A DNA stretch of 64,000 nucleotides from a bacterium (GTDB taxonomy: Bacteria; Desulfobacterota; DSWW01), in contig JANQFG010000254.1 of assembly GCA_028277985.1 (NCBI GenBank), positions 1-64,000 on the forward strand. The letters run 5' to 3'. A model generated the notes under the pieces. It saw only the letters and a list, made by a program, of their open reading frames with translations, was not told the DNA's origin and made no database searches. Positions 7,171 through 14,586 of the stretch are shown one piece after another. Made by a program: the position numbers and the translations under genes. Each line of letters begins with the position of its first letter. The first letter of the stretch is position 1.

Positions 7171-8277
7171 ATGAATCGAATGAAACGAACGATCACGATC
7201 ATCATCATCACAGGAGTCGCAATGATGTCGCTCTGGAAAAGCGTTGGTCCGGCCGTGTGCAAAGGTGACCGCTCATCCCAGGGAGAAGAACAGGGGTCCG
7301 CCAATTCTGGAAATGACCGGTTCGACGATGGGGGAAATGCATTGGACATGTCCGTCACAGAGTATGCCTCGACGACTTGGGATTTTCTTTTCAGAGGAAA
7401 TGATCGAACACCCAAGACGAAGCTTCCGTCCAAACCGGCGGATCTAGCCCATCTCAAGAACCGGGACGAGGGTCAGTTGAATGTGACCTGGCTCGGGCAT
7501 TCCTCGCTCATGATCAACATGGACGGTTATGTGATTCTGACCGATCCGGTCTTCGAAAGGCGCGTTTCTATGGTCGGCCCGGCACGCTTTCATGGTGATG
7601 TGCCCGTGAATAAACATGAGCTTCCACAGATCGATGTTGTGATCGTTTCCCACGACCATTACGACCATCTCAGCAAGCCTTCCGTCCAATTCCTGAGTGA
7701 CAGGGCAGAGAAGTTCATCGTGCCCATTGGTGTCGGTGCCCGCATTCACGACTGCGGTGTACCGCAAGAAAAGATCGTAGAGCTGAACTGGTGGGAAGAG
7801 CACAGGGTCCAGCAAGATCTTAGTGTGGTTGCCACGCCTGCACAGCATTTTTCGGGGCGGGGCTTGACGGATCGAAACAAGACGCTCTGGGCGTCCTGGG
7901 TCATCGAATCACCCTTTCACAGAATATTCTTCAGTGGCGATTCGGGATACTTCGATGGCTTCAGACAGATCGGTGAGGCCTACGGTCCGTTTGACATGAC
8001 CTTTATCGAGTGCGGTGCCTACGACAAATCCTGGGCGCAAATCCATATGTTTCCGGAGCAGACCGTGCAGGCGCACCTGGATCTCAGAGGCAACCTCTTG
8101 CACCCCATCCATTGGGGCACATTCAACCTGGCTTTGCACCCCTGGTACGACCCGATGGTGCGTTTGTCGGCGGCTGCTGACTCCAAGAATGTGAAGATCG
8201 CAACACCGATGGCCGGCGATACGACAGTCTTCGGAAAGACCATCCCCACTGCAAGGTGGTGGGAGGAGCTCATGTAG
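7171..8277 (+). CDS. Exported metallo-beta-lactamase-fold hydrolase, NAPE-PLD/UlaG-like
   Basis: This 368-residue protein starts at the ATG at 7171, which has a GAGGA ribosome-binding site, and begins with a basic stretch plus a hydrophobic helix that looks like a signal or anchor segment. The metal-binding motif S-H-D-H-Y-D-H is intact. G-D-S-G-Y-F supplies the bridging Asp, and I-H-W-G-T-F-N-L near the C-terminus provides the last His in a setting typical of the N-acyl-phosphatidylethanolamine phospholipase D-like branch. That branch hydrolyses phosphodiesters or lactones, so a lipid or lactone substrate is possible but unproven. It stands directly behind the second TetR operator and opens a run of four tightly spaced genes. 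Confidence 0.87.
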   Translation: MNRMKRTITIIIITGVAMMSLWKSVGPAVCKGDRSSQGEEQGSANSGNDRFDDGGNALDMSVTEYASTTWDFLFRGNDRTPKTKLPSKPADLAHLKNRDEGQLNVTWLGHSSLMINMDGYVILTDPVFERRVSMVGPARFHGDVPVNKHELPQIDVVIVSHDHYDHLSKPSVQFLSDRAEKFIVPIGVGARIHDCGVPQEKIVELNWWEEHRVQQDLSVVATPAQHFSGRGLTDRNKTLWASWVIESPFHRIFFSGDSGYFDGFRQIGEAYGPFDMTFIECGAYDKSWAQIHMFPEQTVQAHLDLRGNLLHPIHWGTFNLALHPWYDPMVRLSAAADSKNVKIATPMAGDTTVFGKTIPTARWWEELM

Positions 8278-8303
8278 TTGTTCGTAGATAGGAGGATTGA
8301 GCA

Positions 8304-8969
8304 ATGAGTGGAAAACGGGTCATTCTGACGGGTGCGACCGGTATGGTCGGCGGATGTGCCCTTCGAGTCTGCCTCGAGCATCCGGATGTGTCTGCGGTGA
8401 CGGCGATCGGGCGCCGCAGCACGGGTATAAAAGATGTCAAGCTGACCGAAATCACGCTTGACGATTTCAAGGATTACTCCGCCTTGTCTGACGTGCTCCA
8501 AAACCAGGATGTGGCCCTGTACTGTCTGGGCGTCTATACGGGCGCGGTGCCTGACGACCTTTTTCGCGAGATAACCCTGGACTACACCGTGGCCTTCGCA
8601 GAATCGCTTTACAGGGTGAGTCCGGGCGCCGCCTTCTGTTTTCTTAGCGGGCAGGGGGCCGACCAGACGGAAAAGAGCCGGGCTTCGTTCGCACGATACA
8701 AGGGGGCGGCCGAAAAGGCGCTGATCGCTCTCGGCTTTCCACGAGTGCACATCTTCCGGCCCGGTTACATCTATCCCGTCACGCCGAGAAAAGAGCCGAA
8801 CCTCATGTACCGAATGAGCCGCCCGCTGTATCCACTCATTAACCGCATCTATCCGAATGTCGGCGTTCCTTCGGAGGACCTGGCCCGTGCCATGGTGCGT
8901 GCGGGTCTTCACGGGACCGGCGGGAACGAGAACCCAATATTGGAGAACAGAGACATTCGTTTCCTGTAG
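8304..8969 (+). CDS. NAD(P)-binding Rossmann protein, TIP30/NmrA-like
   Basis: The 221-residue protein opens with a Rossmann motif (V-I-L-T-G-A-T-G-M-V-G-G) typical of atypical short-chain dehydrogenases of the HTATIP2/TIP30 and NmrA type. It contains L-S-G-Q-G-A near residue 113 and R-Y-K-G-A-A-E-K-A-L about 20 residues later, where extended SDRs have the Tyr-Lys pair. Some members are redox sensors rather than enzymes. It lies 26 bases after the hydrolase and 13 bases before the aldo/keto reductase, so it is almost certainly in the same operon. The substrate is unknown. Confidence 0.85.
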   Translation: MSGKRVILTGATGMVGGCALRVCLEHPDVSAVTAIGRRSTGIKDVKLTEITLDDFKDYSALSDVLQNQDVALYCLGVYTGAVPDDLFREITLDYTVAFAESLYRVSPGAAFCFLSGQGADQTEKSRASFARYKGAAEKALIALGFPRVHIFRPGYIYPVTPRKEPNLMYRMSRPLYPLINRIYPNVGVPSEDLARAMVRAGLHGTGGNENPILENRDIRFL

Positions 8970-8982
8970 AAAGGAGAGAAAC

Positions 8983-10188
8983 ATGCTTTACAGAAGGATG
9001 CCGAAGAACGGAGACGAGCTTTCCATTCTGGGGTTTGGCGCTATGCGCCTCCCGGTGAACGAAAAAGGAGGGATCGACGAACCGCGGGCGACCCGCCAGC
9101 TCCGTGACGCCATTGACCGGGGTGTGAACTATGTAGATACGGCATGGCCCTATCATCAGGGGGAAAGTGAGAACTTCCTGGGACGCGCCCTGGCCGACGG
9201 CTACCGCGACAAGGTCAAGATTGCGACCAAACTGCCGTCCTGGATGATCAACACGCGCGAGGACATGGATCGCTATCTGAACGCTCAACTGGAGAAGCTG
9301 AAAACCGGCCATGTCGACTACTACCTCCTCCACGGCCTGGACGGAAAGTCCTGGGACAAGCTGGAACGACTCGGCGCCATCGGTTTTATGGAAGCCGCTT
9401 TGGCCGACGGGCGCATCAAGAACGCAGGCTTTTCGTTCCACGGCCGGCTCGACGACTTCAAACGCATCGTGGATGCCTATCCCTGGATGTTCTGCCAGAT
9501 CCAGTACAACTACCTGGACCAGAAGAACCAGGCCGGCACGGAGGGCCTGGAATACGCTGCCGAAAGAAACCTGGGAGTGGTCATCATGGAGCCCCTGCGG
9601 GGCGGCAACCTCGGCTTGTCCACTTCGCCCCCTTCGGTGGAGGAGATCTGGCAGCGGGCCGAGACCCCGCGCACACCCGTCGAGTGGGCTCTGCGATGGG
9701 TGTGGAATCGCCCGGAAGTCACCGTCGTCCTCTCCGGTATGAACGAAGAGGCCCATATCGATGAGAACCTGGCCATCGCGGACGCGGCCCTGCCGAACTC
9801 CCTCACCAAGGAGGAGTGCGATCTCGTGGATGAGGTGGCCCTGAAATACCGAGAAATCATGAAGGTGGGCTGCACGGGTTGCGGGTACTGCATGCCCTGT
9901 CCCGAGGGGGTGAAAATCCCGATGGCATTTGAAATCTACAACAAGATGCACCTGTTCGGTAATGAGATGATGGCGAAGATGCAGTACGCGTTTCATTTGG
10001 GCAAATTGACCGATGACCGCGAAGAGGGATACGCCTCCCAATGCGTGGCCTGCGGAGAGTGCCTGGAGAAGTGTCCCCAGGAAATCGAGATACCGGACTG
10101 TCTGGCTGACGTCGCCGAGGAGATGGAAGGCAGCGACATAGAGGACCGCGTGGCCCTACTGAAGCAGATGTTCAACATCGAAGCATAA
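8983..10188 (+). CDS. Aldo/keto reductase with C-terminal 4Fe-4S ferredoxin domain
   Basis: Starting at the ATG at 8983 behind AAAGGAGAG, the product has 401 residues. Residues 1-285 form an aldo/keto reductase barrel (L-G-F-G-A-M-R near the start, N-Y-V-D-T-A, the catalytic Tyr in W-P-Y-H, and Y-Y-L-L-H-G). The C-terminal 100 residues hold cysteine motifs C-T-G-C-G-Y-C-M-P-C and C-V-A-C-G-E-C-L-E-K-C-P. This architecture is widespread in anaerobes and is usually annotated as an iron-sulfur aldo/keto reductase, probably linking substrate reduction or oxidation to ferredoxin. The electron partner and substrate are unknown. It is part of the 7.2-10.8 kb operon. Confidence 0.92.
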   Translation: MLYRRMPKNGDELSILGFGAMRLPVNEKGGIDEPRATRQLRDAIDRGVNYVDTAWPYHQGESENFLGRALADGYRDKVKIATKLPSWMINTREDMDRYLNAQLEKLKTGHVDYYLLHGLDGKSWDKLERLGAIGFMEAALADGRIKNAGFSFHGRLDDFKRIVDAYPWMFCQIQYNYLDQKNQAGTEGLEYAAERNLGVVIMEPLRGGNLGLSTSPPSVEEIWQRAETPRTPVEWALRWVWNRPEVTVVLSGMNEEAHIDENLAIADAALPNSLTKEECDLVDEVALKYREIMKVGCTGCGYCMPCPEGVKIPMAFEIYNKMHLFGNEMMAKMQYAFHLGKLTDDREEGYASQCVACGECLEKCPQEIEIPDCLADVAEEMEGSDIEDRVALLKQMFNIEA

Positions 10189-10202
10189 TCGAAAGGATCG
10201 TC

Positions 10203-10775
10203 ATGTCCAGGTTGAAACTGTTGAAGCCGGAAGAGATGACCGAGGAACAACGGAAGTACCATGAGTTGATCCTGATGAGGCCGATATTTAAAGACCTGCC
10301 CAAGGATTCGCCGCTCGAGGGACCATACAACGCATGGGTACGAAGCCCGGAGATGATGCAGGCAGTACTGCCCTATGCTCAGTATGTAAGGGACAACGGG
10401 GTCCTGGAGGCCCGCCTGGTAGAACTCGCCCTCATCACCGTGGGGAGGGTCTGGGAGGCTGAATTCGAGTTTGCAGCGCACGCGGTCTTCGCAGTGAAAG
10501 CCGGCATCGATCCTGAAATCGTCGAGGCGATCAATCGGAACGAGAAGCCGGAATTTGACAAGGAAGATGAAGCCGCGGTCTACCGGTTCGCCGGAGAGCT
10601 CACGTCGGAGTACCGGGTAGGGGACGAGACGTATCAAGCGGCCTTAGAGCAAATCGGAGAGCAGGGGCTGGTTGAACTCATCGGTCTCATGGGACTGTAC
10701 GTGATGGTCTGCATGACCCTCAATGCGTTTGAGGTCCCCATCATGGCAGGGATGAAGAAGCCGTTTGTCAAATAG
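10203..10775 (+). CDS. Carboxymuconolactone decarboxylase-like (AhpD-fold) protein
   Basis: The 190-residue all-helical protein matches the carboxymuconolactone decarboxylase superfamily. The central helix with L-V-E-L-A-L-I-T-V-G-R-V-W-E-A-E-F-E and the following A-A-H correspond to the conserved core where AhpD relatives carry a CxxC; here that redox pair is absent. It therefore belongs to the CxxC-less branch, for which lactone decarboxylase or hydrolase roles are assumed. It is the last gene of the operon, 14 bases after the aldo/keto reductase, and it converges with the kinase gene at 10829. Confidence 0.85.
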   Translation: MSRLKLLKPEEMTEEQRKYHELILMRPIFKDLPKDSPLEGPYNAWVRSPEMMQAVLPYAQYVRDNGVLEARLVELALITVGRVWEAEFEFAAHAVFAVKAGIDPEIVEAINRNEKPEFDKEDEAAVYRFAGELTSEYRVGDETYQAALEQIGEQGLVELIGLMGLYVMVCMTLNAFEVPIMAGMKKPFVK

Positions 10776-10828
10776 AAAGACCAGTTTCTCTCGCCGGTCA
10801 CTCTGTCGTGCAAACCGCCATTCTTGTA

Positions 10829-11938
10829 CTACCCGGCCGGCCAGAAACACCAGATCGTGGTTCCCGATTCGTTTTCGGATCTGATTTCAAAGGCTCCGCC
10901 TGAAAGGATCGTTCGTTCTCTCATATTGGAGAGACCGAAGCTTCGCGTCGATCGCTTGTTGGAGTGCATCTGCTCCTTGGCAAATCCATGGCCGTTGTCC
11001 GCCACGACAAATTCGACTCGATCCTTGTTGTTCTTCTTGAGTGAAATGTCTACCTGGTCGGCTTGGCTGTGCTTTGCCACGTTGTTGAGTGCTTCCTGCA
11101 GTATTCTGAATATGACGATCTTCAAGGGTTCAGGAATGTCCTGTTCTTCAACATCCACAGCCATGTCTATTCGAAGTCCCGAATGAAGCTCCTGGAATTC
11201 GCGGCAGAACCAGGAAATCGTCATCACAATGCCCAGATCGTCGAGCAAAGGGGGACGGAGCTCCGTGTGGATCCTCCTTGCTTCGTCGCTGGCCTGTTGG
11301 ACGTAGGAAATGATGGACTCCAAAGATGTGGCACAGTCATCGGCGGCACCCTGCTGCAATTGATCCAGTGCTTTTTCTGCAGCGAATTTGGCGGTTGTCA
11401 GCAGCTGGCCGACGCTGTCGTGAAGCTCGAGGCCGATCTTTCTCCTTTCATGCTCCTGGGCCTCGAGGATCCTGCCGGAGAGCCGCCTAATTCTTGCGGT
11501 CCGCTCTGCGACCCTCTTCTCAAGGATGTCTTGGGACTCCCGCAGTCTTTCCTCCATCCGTCGGATACGATCCATGGCGTGGATTCTGGCCAGGAACTCC
11601 CTGTTGGCTATGGGCCTGGTGATATATGCTTCTGCTCCCATATCGAGCCCTTCAGCCTGCTCATCCGAGGATGTCTTGGTGCCTGAGAGAAGAACAATGA
11701 AGATTCCTTCAAGAGCCGGGTCGGCTTTGAGCTCTGAGCAAAGCACGCGGCCGTCGGCGTCGGGGAGCACCACATCCAGAAGCAGGAGATCGGGTCGGTA
11801 CGATTTGAGCGCCTCCCGGCATTCTTCTGCCGTCGACGCTTCGCGGACGTGGTATCCGGCTGATTTCAGAAGTCGTGAGGTGGCGAAGAGGATATCTCTG
11901 TCGTCATCAACGAGGAGTATGCTCGCTTTTTCACGCAT
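10829..11938 (-). CDS. Response-regulator receiver fused to a HisKA_3 histidine kinase
   Basis: Taken from the ATG at 11938, the product has 369 residues. Residues 5-118 are a receiver domain with the acidic pocket D11-D13 and phosphoacceptor Asp55. The usual switch lysine before Pro is an arginine (T-R-P-I, Arg108). A coiled coil (about 125-160) leads to a HisKA_3 dimerisation domain with His173 in L-E-L-H-D-S-V-G-Q, followed by a HATPase_c domain with an N-box (E-A-L-N-N-V-A-K-H) and D-N-G-H-G-F-A. This is a soluble NarX/DegS-type kinase without a sensor domain or an adjacent LuxR partner. It lies downstream of the GRE operon on the same strand, with a 208-base gap. A longer frame reaches 12316, but it would overlap the GRE gene. 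Confidence 0.88.
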   Translation of the reverse strand: MREKASILLVDDDRDILFATSRLLKSAGYHVREASTAEECREALKSYRPDLLLLDVVLPDADGRVLCSELKADPALEGIFIVLLSGTKTSSDEQAEGLDMGAEAYITRPIANREFLARIHAMDRIRRMEERLRESQDILEKRVAERTARIRRLSGRILEAQEHERRKIGLELHDSVGQLLTTAKFAAEKALDQLQQGAADDCATSLESIISYVQQASDEARRIHTELRPPLLDDLGIVMTISWFCREFQELHSGLRIDMAVDVEEQDIPEPLKIVIFRILQEALNNVAKHSQADQVDISLKKNNKDRVEFVVADNGHGFAKEQMHSNKRSTRSFGLSNMRERTILSGGAFEIRSENESGTTIWCFWPAG

Positions 11939-12146
11939 ACAATGCCTGATCCGGTTTCGGGCCGTTGCAGAGGGACGTCGTATACGTATCCAACGAAACT
12001 CTATCGTGTTGTTTCTCGACGGAATCAGGGTATGAGGAAGGGTGCCCTGTGTCAAGAAAGAAGAGCATGAGGGACATCTATGGGGCTGGCCCTCAGCCCG
12101 CAGATCGCGTTCTGGACCTCTCCGCATCGTTCTCGAAATGTGCGCG

Positions 12147-14549
12147 CTAAGCCAGCTTCTGCTCCGTCCTTTCGATGATGTGATCCTGGAGGCCCTTTGA
12201 CAGCTCGACGAAATGGGCGCTGTAGCCTGCGACGCGCACGATGAGATCCTGGAATTTCTCCGGACGGTCCCGGGCTTCGACGAGGGTCTCTCTGTCCACC
12301 ACGTTGAACTGGACATGCGGGACCTTCATCTCCCGCCAGGTCTTGAGATAATCGATGAAGAGCGGCTTCCTTTCGCCTTCCAGAAACAGGGGCTGGATCT
12401 TCTGGTTCAGCAGATGGTTGTAGGTCTGCAGGGTGTCGATCTTGGCGCAGGAGTTCAGGACCGCGGTCGGCCCCTTCTTGTCCGCGCCGGGTTGCGGGGC
12501 AAGTGTCGAGTCGGCAAATGGATCGCCGTCCATCCTTCCGTCCGGCGTGGCAGGCGTGCCGGGAGCAAGCCCATACGTGGCGGAAACGGCACTGCCGTCG
12601 CCCCGCTTGGATATCCCGAATCGGCCCTTTACCGTTTCCATGGCTTCCTCGGTGCGGTGATGTACCTCCCGGGCGATCAGGTCTGCATAATCATCGTCAT
12701 TCCCGAATTTGGGGGCGTTCAGGCAGGCCTGCCGGATGTCTTCGCTTCCTTCCCAATTCTTGTTCATGATCTCGATCAACTCGGGCAGGGTTAAACGCCC
12801 GTCATCGAAGACCACCTTCCGGATGGCGGCCAGCGAATCGGCTACATTGGTCGACCCGATGATAACGGTCATCTCGTGGACCTTGGAAGGATAGACCCAC
12901 TGCTTGGATTCCTTCCCCTTTTCGATACAACCCTCAACGACGGCCGAGTAGAAGGGCCTGGGGCAGTACTTGGCGTAGAGGTCGCGACAGGTGTTCTCGA
13001 TCTGCGCCATTTTGCGTGTGAAGAAGACCACCTGCTCGAGATAAGCCTCGAGCACATCTTCCCACGAGCTGAACGTGGCCGGGTCCGGAGTCCGGGCTCC
13101 CCACTGCTCGCCTGTTTTCGGGTCGACGCCCTGATGAAGCGCCCACCACAGGCACTTCGCCAGCACGAAATAGCCATCGACCCTGCGTGTGATGTTCTTA
13201 CCCGGTATCTCCATGTACACGCATCCTGAAACTGCGTAGCCCTTCGCGTCCGTCTCAGGAACACCCCACTTTTCGAGGAGCGGAATCAGCGCTGTGTCGT
13301 TGAAGAGCGATGGGTAGCCGATCCCGGTCCGGATCACATCCGTGGCCTTGGACAGAAGTTCGTCGGGTGTTCCGTCATGGATTCGCAGTGCGATGCTCGG
13401 TTCGATGGTGCGCATGGTTTCTGCGGCTTCCAAAGCCAGGTAGGTCAGGTCATTGGTCACGTCCTTGCCCTTGGAGTCCGTGCCGCCCAGGGTGATGGCC
13501 TGAAGGGAAGCCACCCCTCCGTAAACCGATGTGACCAGAGGGGAGTAGACCAGGCCGAGTTCGAGAAACTTTGCCCATAGGAGCTGAAGAATCTCGAGGG
13601 CCTCGTCCCTCGTGATGTCCCCCGCTTCGACATCCTTCTCGTAATAGGGCCCGAACAGGTGGTCCAGACGTATGCCTATGCCGAGCGTCGAGTACTCCAG
13701 ATAGCGGACCAGGTGCACGAAATAGAAGAATTGCACCGCTTCAAGCAGAGAGCGGGGTGGGTTGGCCGGCACCCACTTGCAGGTGCGGGCGACTTCCTCG
13801 AGCCTCTGTTTCCGGTCCGCATCCTGTTCCGTCCGAGCCATGTCTTCGGCCAGGGCGGCGTAGCGCTCTGCGAAACGGGTCACCGCTTCGAGGGAAATCA
13901 CTACGGCCTGGAGGAATTCCTTCTGGTCTACGTAGTCGTCCGGTACGGTCTCCTCGATCGCTTTCAGTCGCTCCTCGGCTTGCGCGATTCTTCCCTTCAG
14001 TCCGGTGCGAAACAGCTCCTCGTAATCCGGAATGCCCAGTTCGGAGTAGTGGGTCCAGAGGAACGTCCCCTCGTATTTCCAGTACCTCTCGAGATCCCCC
14101 CCTTCGAAAAGCCTCTGTTGGCGGTCACTCATGGATTTGCCGTCCCAGTAGGCGCAAAGCTCGTCGAGCTCTTCTCTCTCTTCGTCGTCCAGGAGGGTCT
14201 TGCCACCTTCGCCGCTCACCAGACGCTTGACCGAACGCCAGTTCATGTCGATGGGGTGGTAGATGCCCTCCGGGCTCGAGGTCTGATACCCCACGATACG
14301 CTCCCAGTCCCGGATGAAGATACCCATGTTGTCCAGAACGTGGGCCAGGGCCTTTGCCCGGCGTATCACCATAGGCTGCCCATCTGTCTGTTTGAAGGAC
14401 TCGGTCATCAGCCGGGAGCGTTGAAGATCCAGCTTGATCTCGGGCCGGAACAGGCCGCGTCCCATCTCATCCTCGGTGTATCCTCTTTGGACGTTTCGAA
14501 CCGCCTTGCTGGCGAGATTGCTCTTCAGTGTTTCAGTGAGTTGCGGCAT
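12147..14549 (-). CDS. Glycyl radical enzyme (GRE), PFL-like family, first of a tandem pair
   Basis: The 800-residue enzyme (start ATG 14549 behind GGAGGA) has the complete PFL-like barrel. The thiyl-radical cysteine is Cys443 in S-G-C-V-Y-M-E-I-P-G-K-N, and the glycyl-radical site is Gly775 in R-V-A-G-Y-S-A-H-F. In glycerol and diol dehydratases, CutC, HypD and arylacetate decarboxylases the residue after G-C-V is a glutamate base; here it is tyrosine. The reaction is therefore not one of the standard dehydratase or C-N lyase types I know, and fumarate-adding or other chemistry cannot be excluded. It is a full-length paralogue of the next gene, and the operon starts with TetR at 17648. No radical-SAM activase is encoded in the window. 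Confidence 0.9.
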   Translation of the reverse strand: MPQLTETLKSNLASKAVRNVQRGYTEDEMGRGLFRPEIKLDLQRSRLMTESFKQTDGQPMVIRRAKALAHVLDNMGIFIRDWERIVGYQTSSPEGIYHPIDMNWRSVKRLVSGEGGKTLLDDEEREELDELCAYWDGKSMSDRQQRLFEGGDLERYWKYEGTFLWTHYSELGIPDYEELFRTGLKGRIAQAEERLKAIEETVPDDYVDQKEFLQAVVISLEAVTRFAERYAALAEDMARTEQDADRKQRLEEVARTCKWVPANPPRSLLEAVQFFYFVHLVRYLEYSTLGIGIRLDHLFGPYYEKDVEAGDITRDEALEILQLLWAKFLELGLVYSPLVTSVYGGVASLQAITLGGTDSKGKDVTNDLTYLALEAAETMRTIEPSIALRIHDGTPDELLSKATDVIRTGIGYPSLFNDTALIPLLEKWGVPETDAKGYAVSGCVYMEIPGKNITRRVDGYFVLAKCLWWALHQGVDPKTGEQWGARTPDPATFSSWEDVLEAYLEQVVFFTRKMAQIENTCRDLYAKYCPRPFYSAVVEGCIEKGKESKQWVYPSKVHEMTVIIGSTNVADSLAAIRKVVFDDGRLTLPELIEIMNKNWEGSEDIRQACLNAPKFGNDDDYADLIAREVHHRTEEAMETVKGRFGISKRGDGSAVSATYGLAPGTPATPDGRMDGDPFADSTLAPQPGADKKGPTAVLNSCAKIDTLQTYNHLLNQKIQPLFLEGERKPLFIDYLKTWREMKVPHVQFNVVDRETLVEARDRPEKFQDLIVRVAGYSAHFVELSKGLQDHIIERTEQKLA

Positions 14550-14586
14550 GGGAATCTCTCCTCCATCTATGTTCACAAACCAGGAA

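Noticed and set aside
8839..10041. 400-codon frame antisense to the aldo/keto reductase
   Set aside because: A shadow of a gene with unmistakable Fe-S and barrel motifs.
12317..12320. Long start of the REC-kinase overlapping the GRE gene
   Set aside because: The extra residues are low-complexity and would overlap the GRE coding region by about 170 bases; the ATG at 11938 gives a clean receiver domain.
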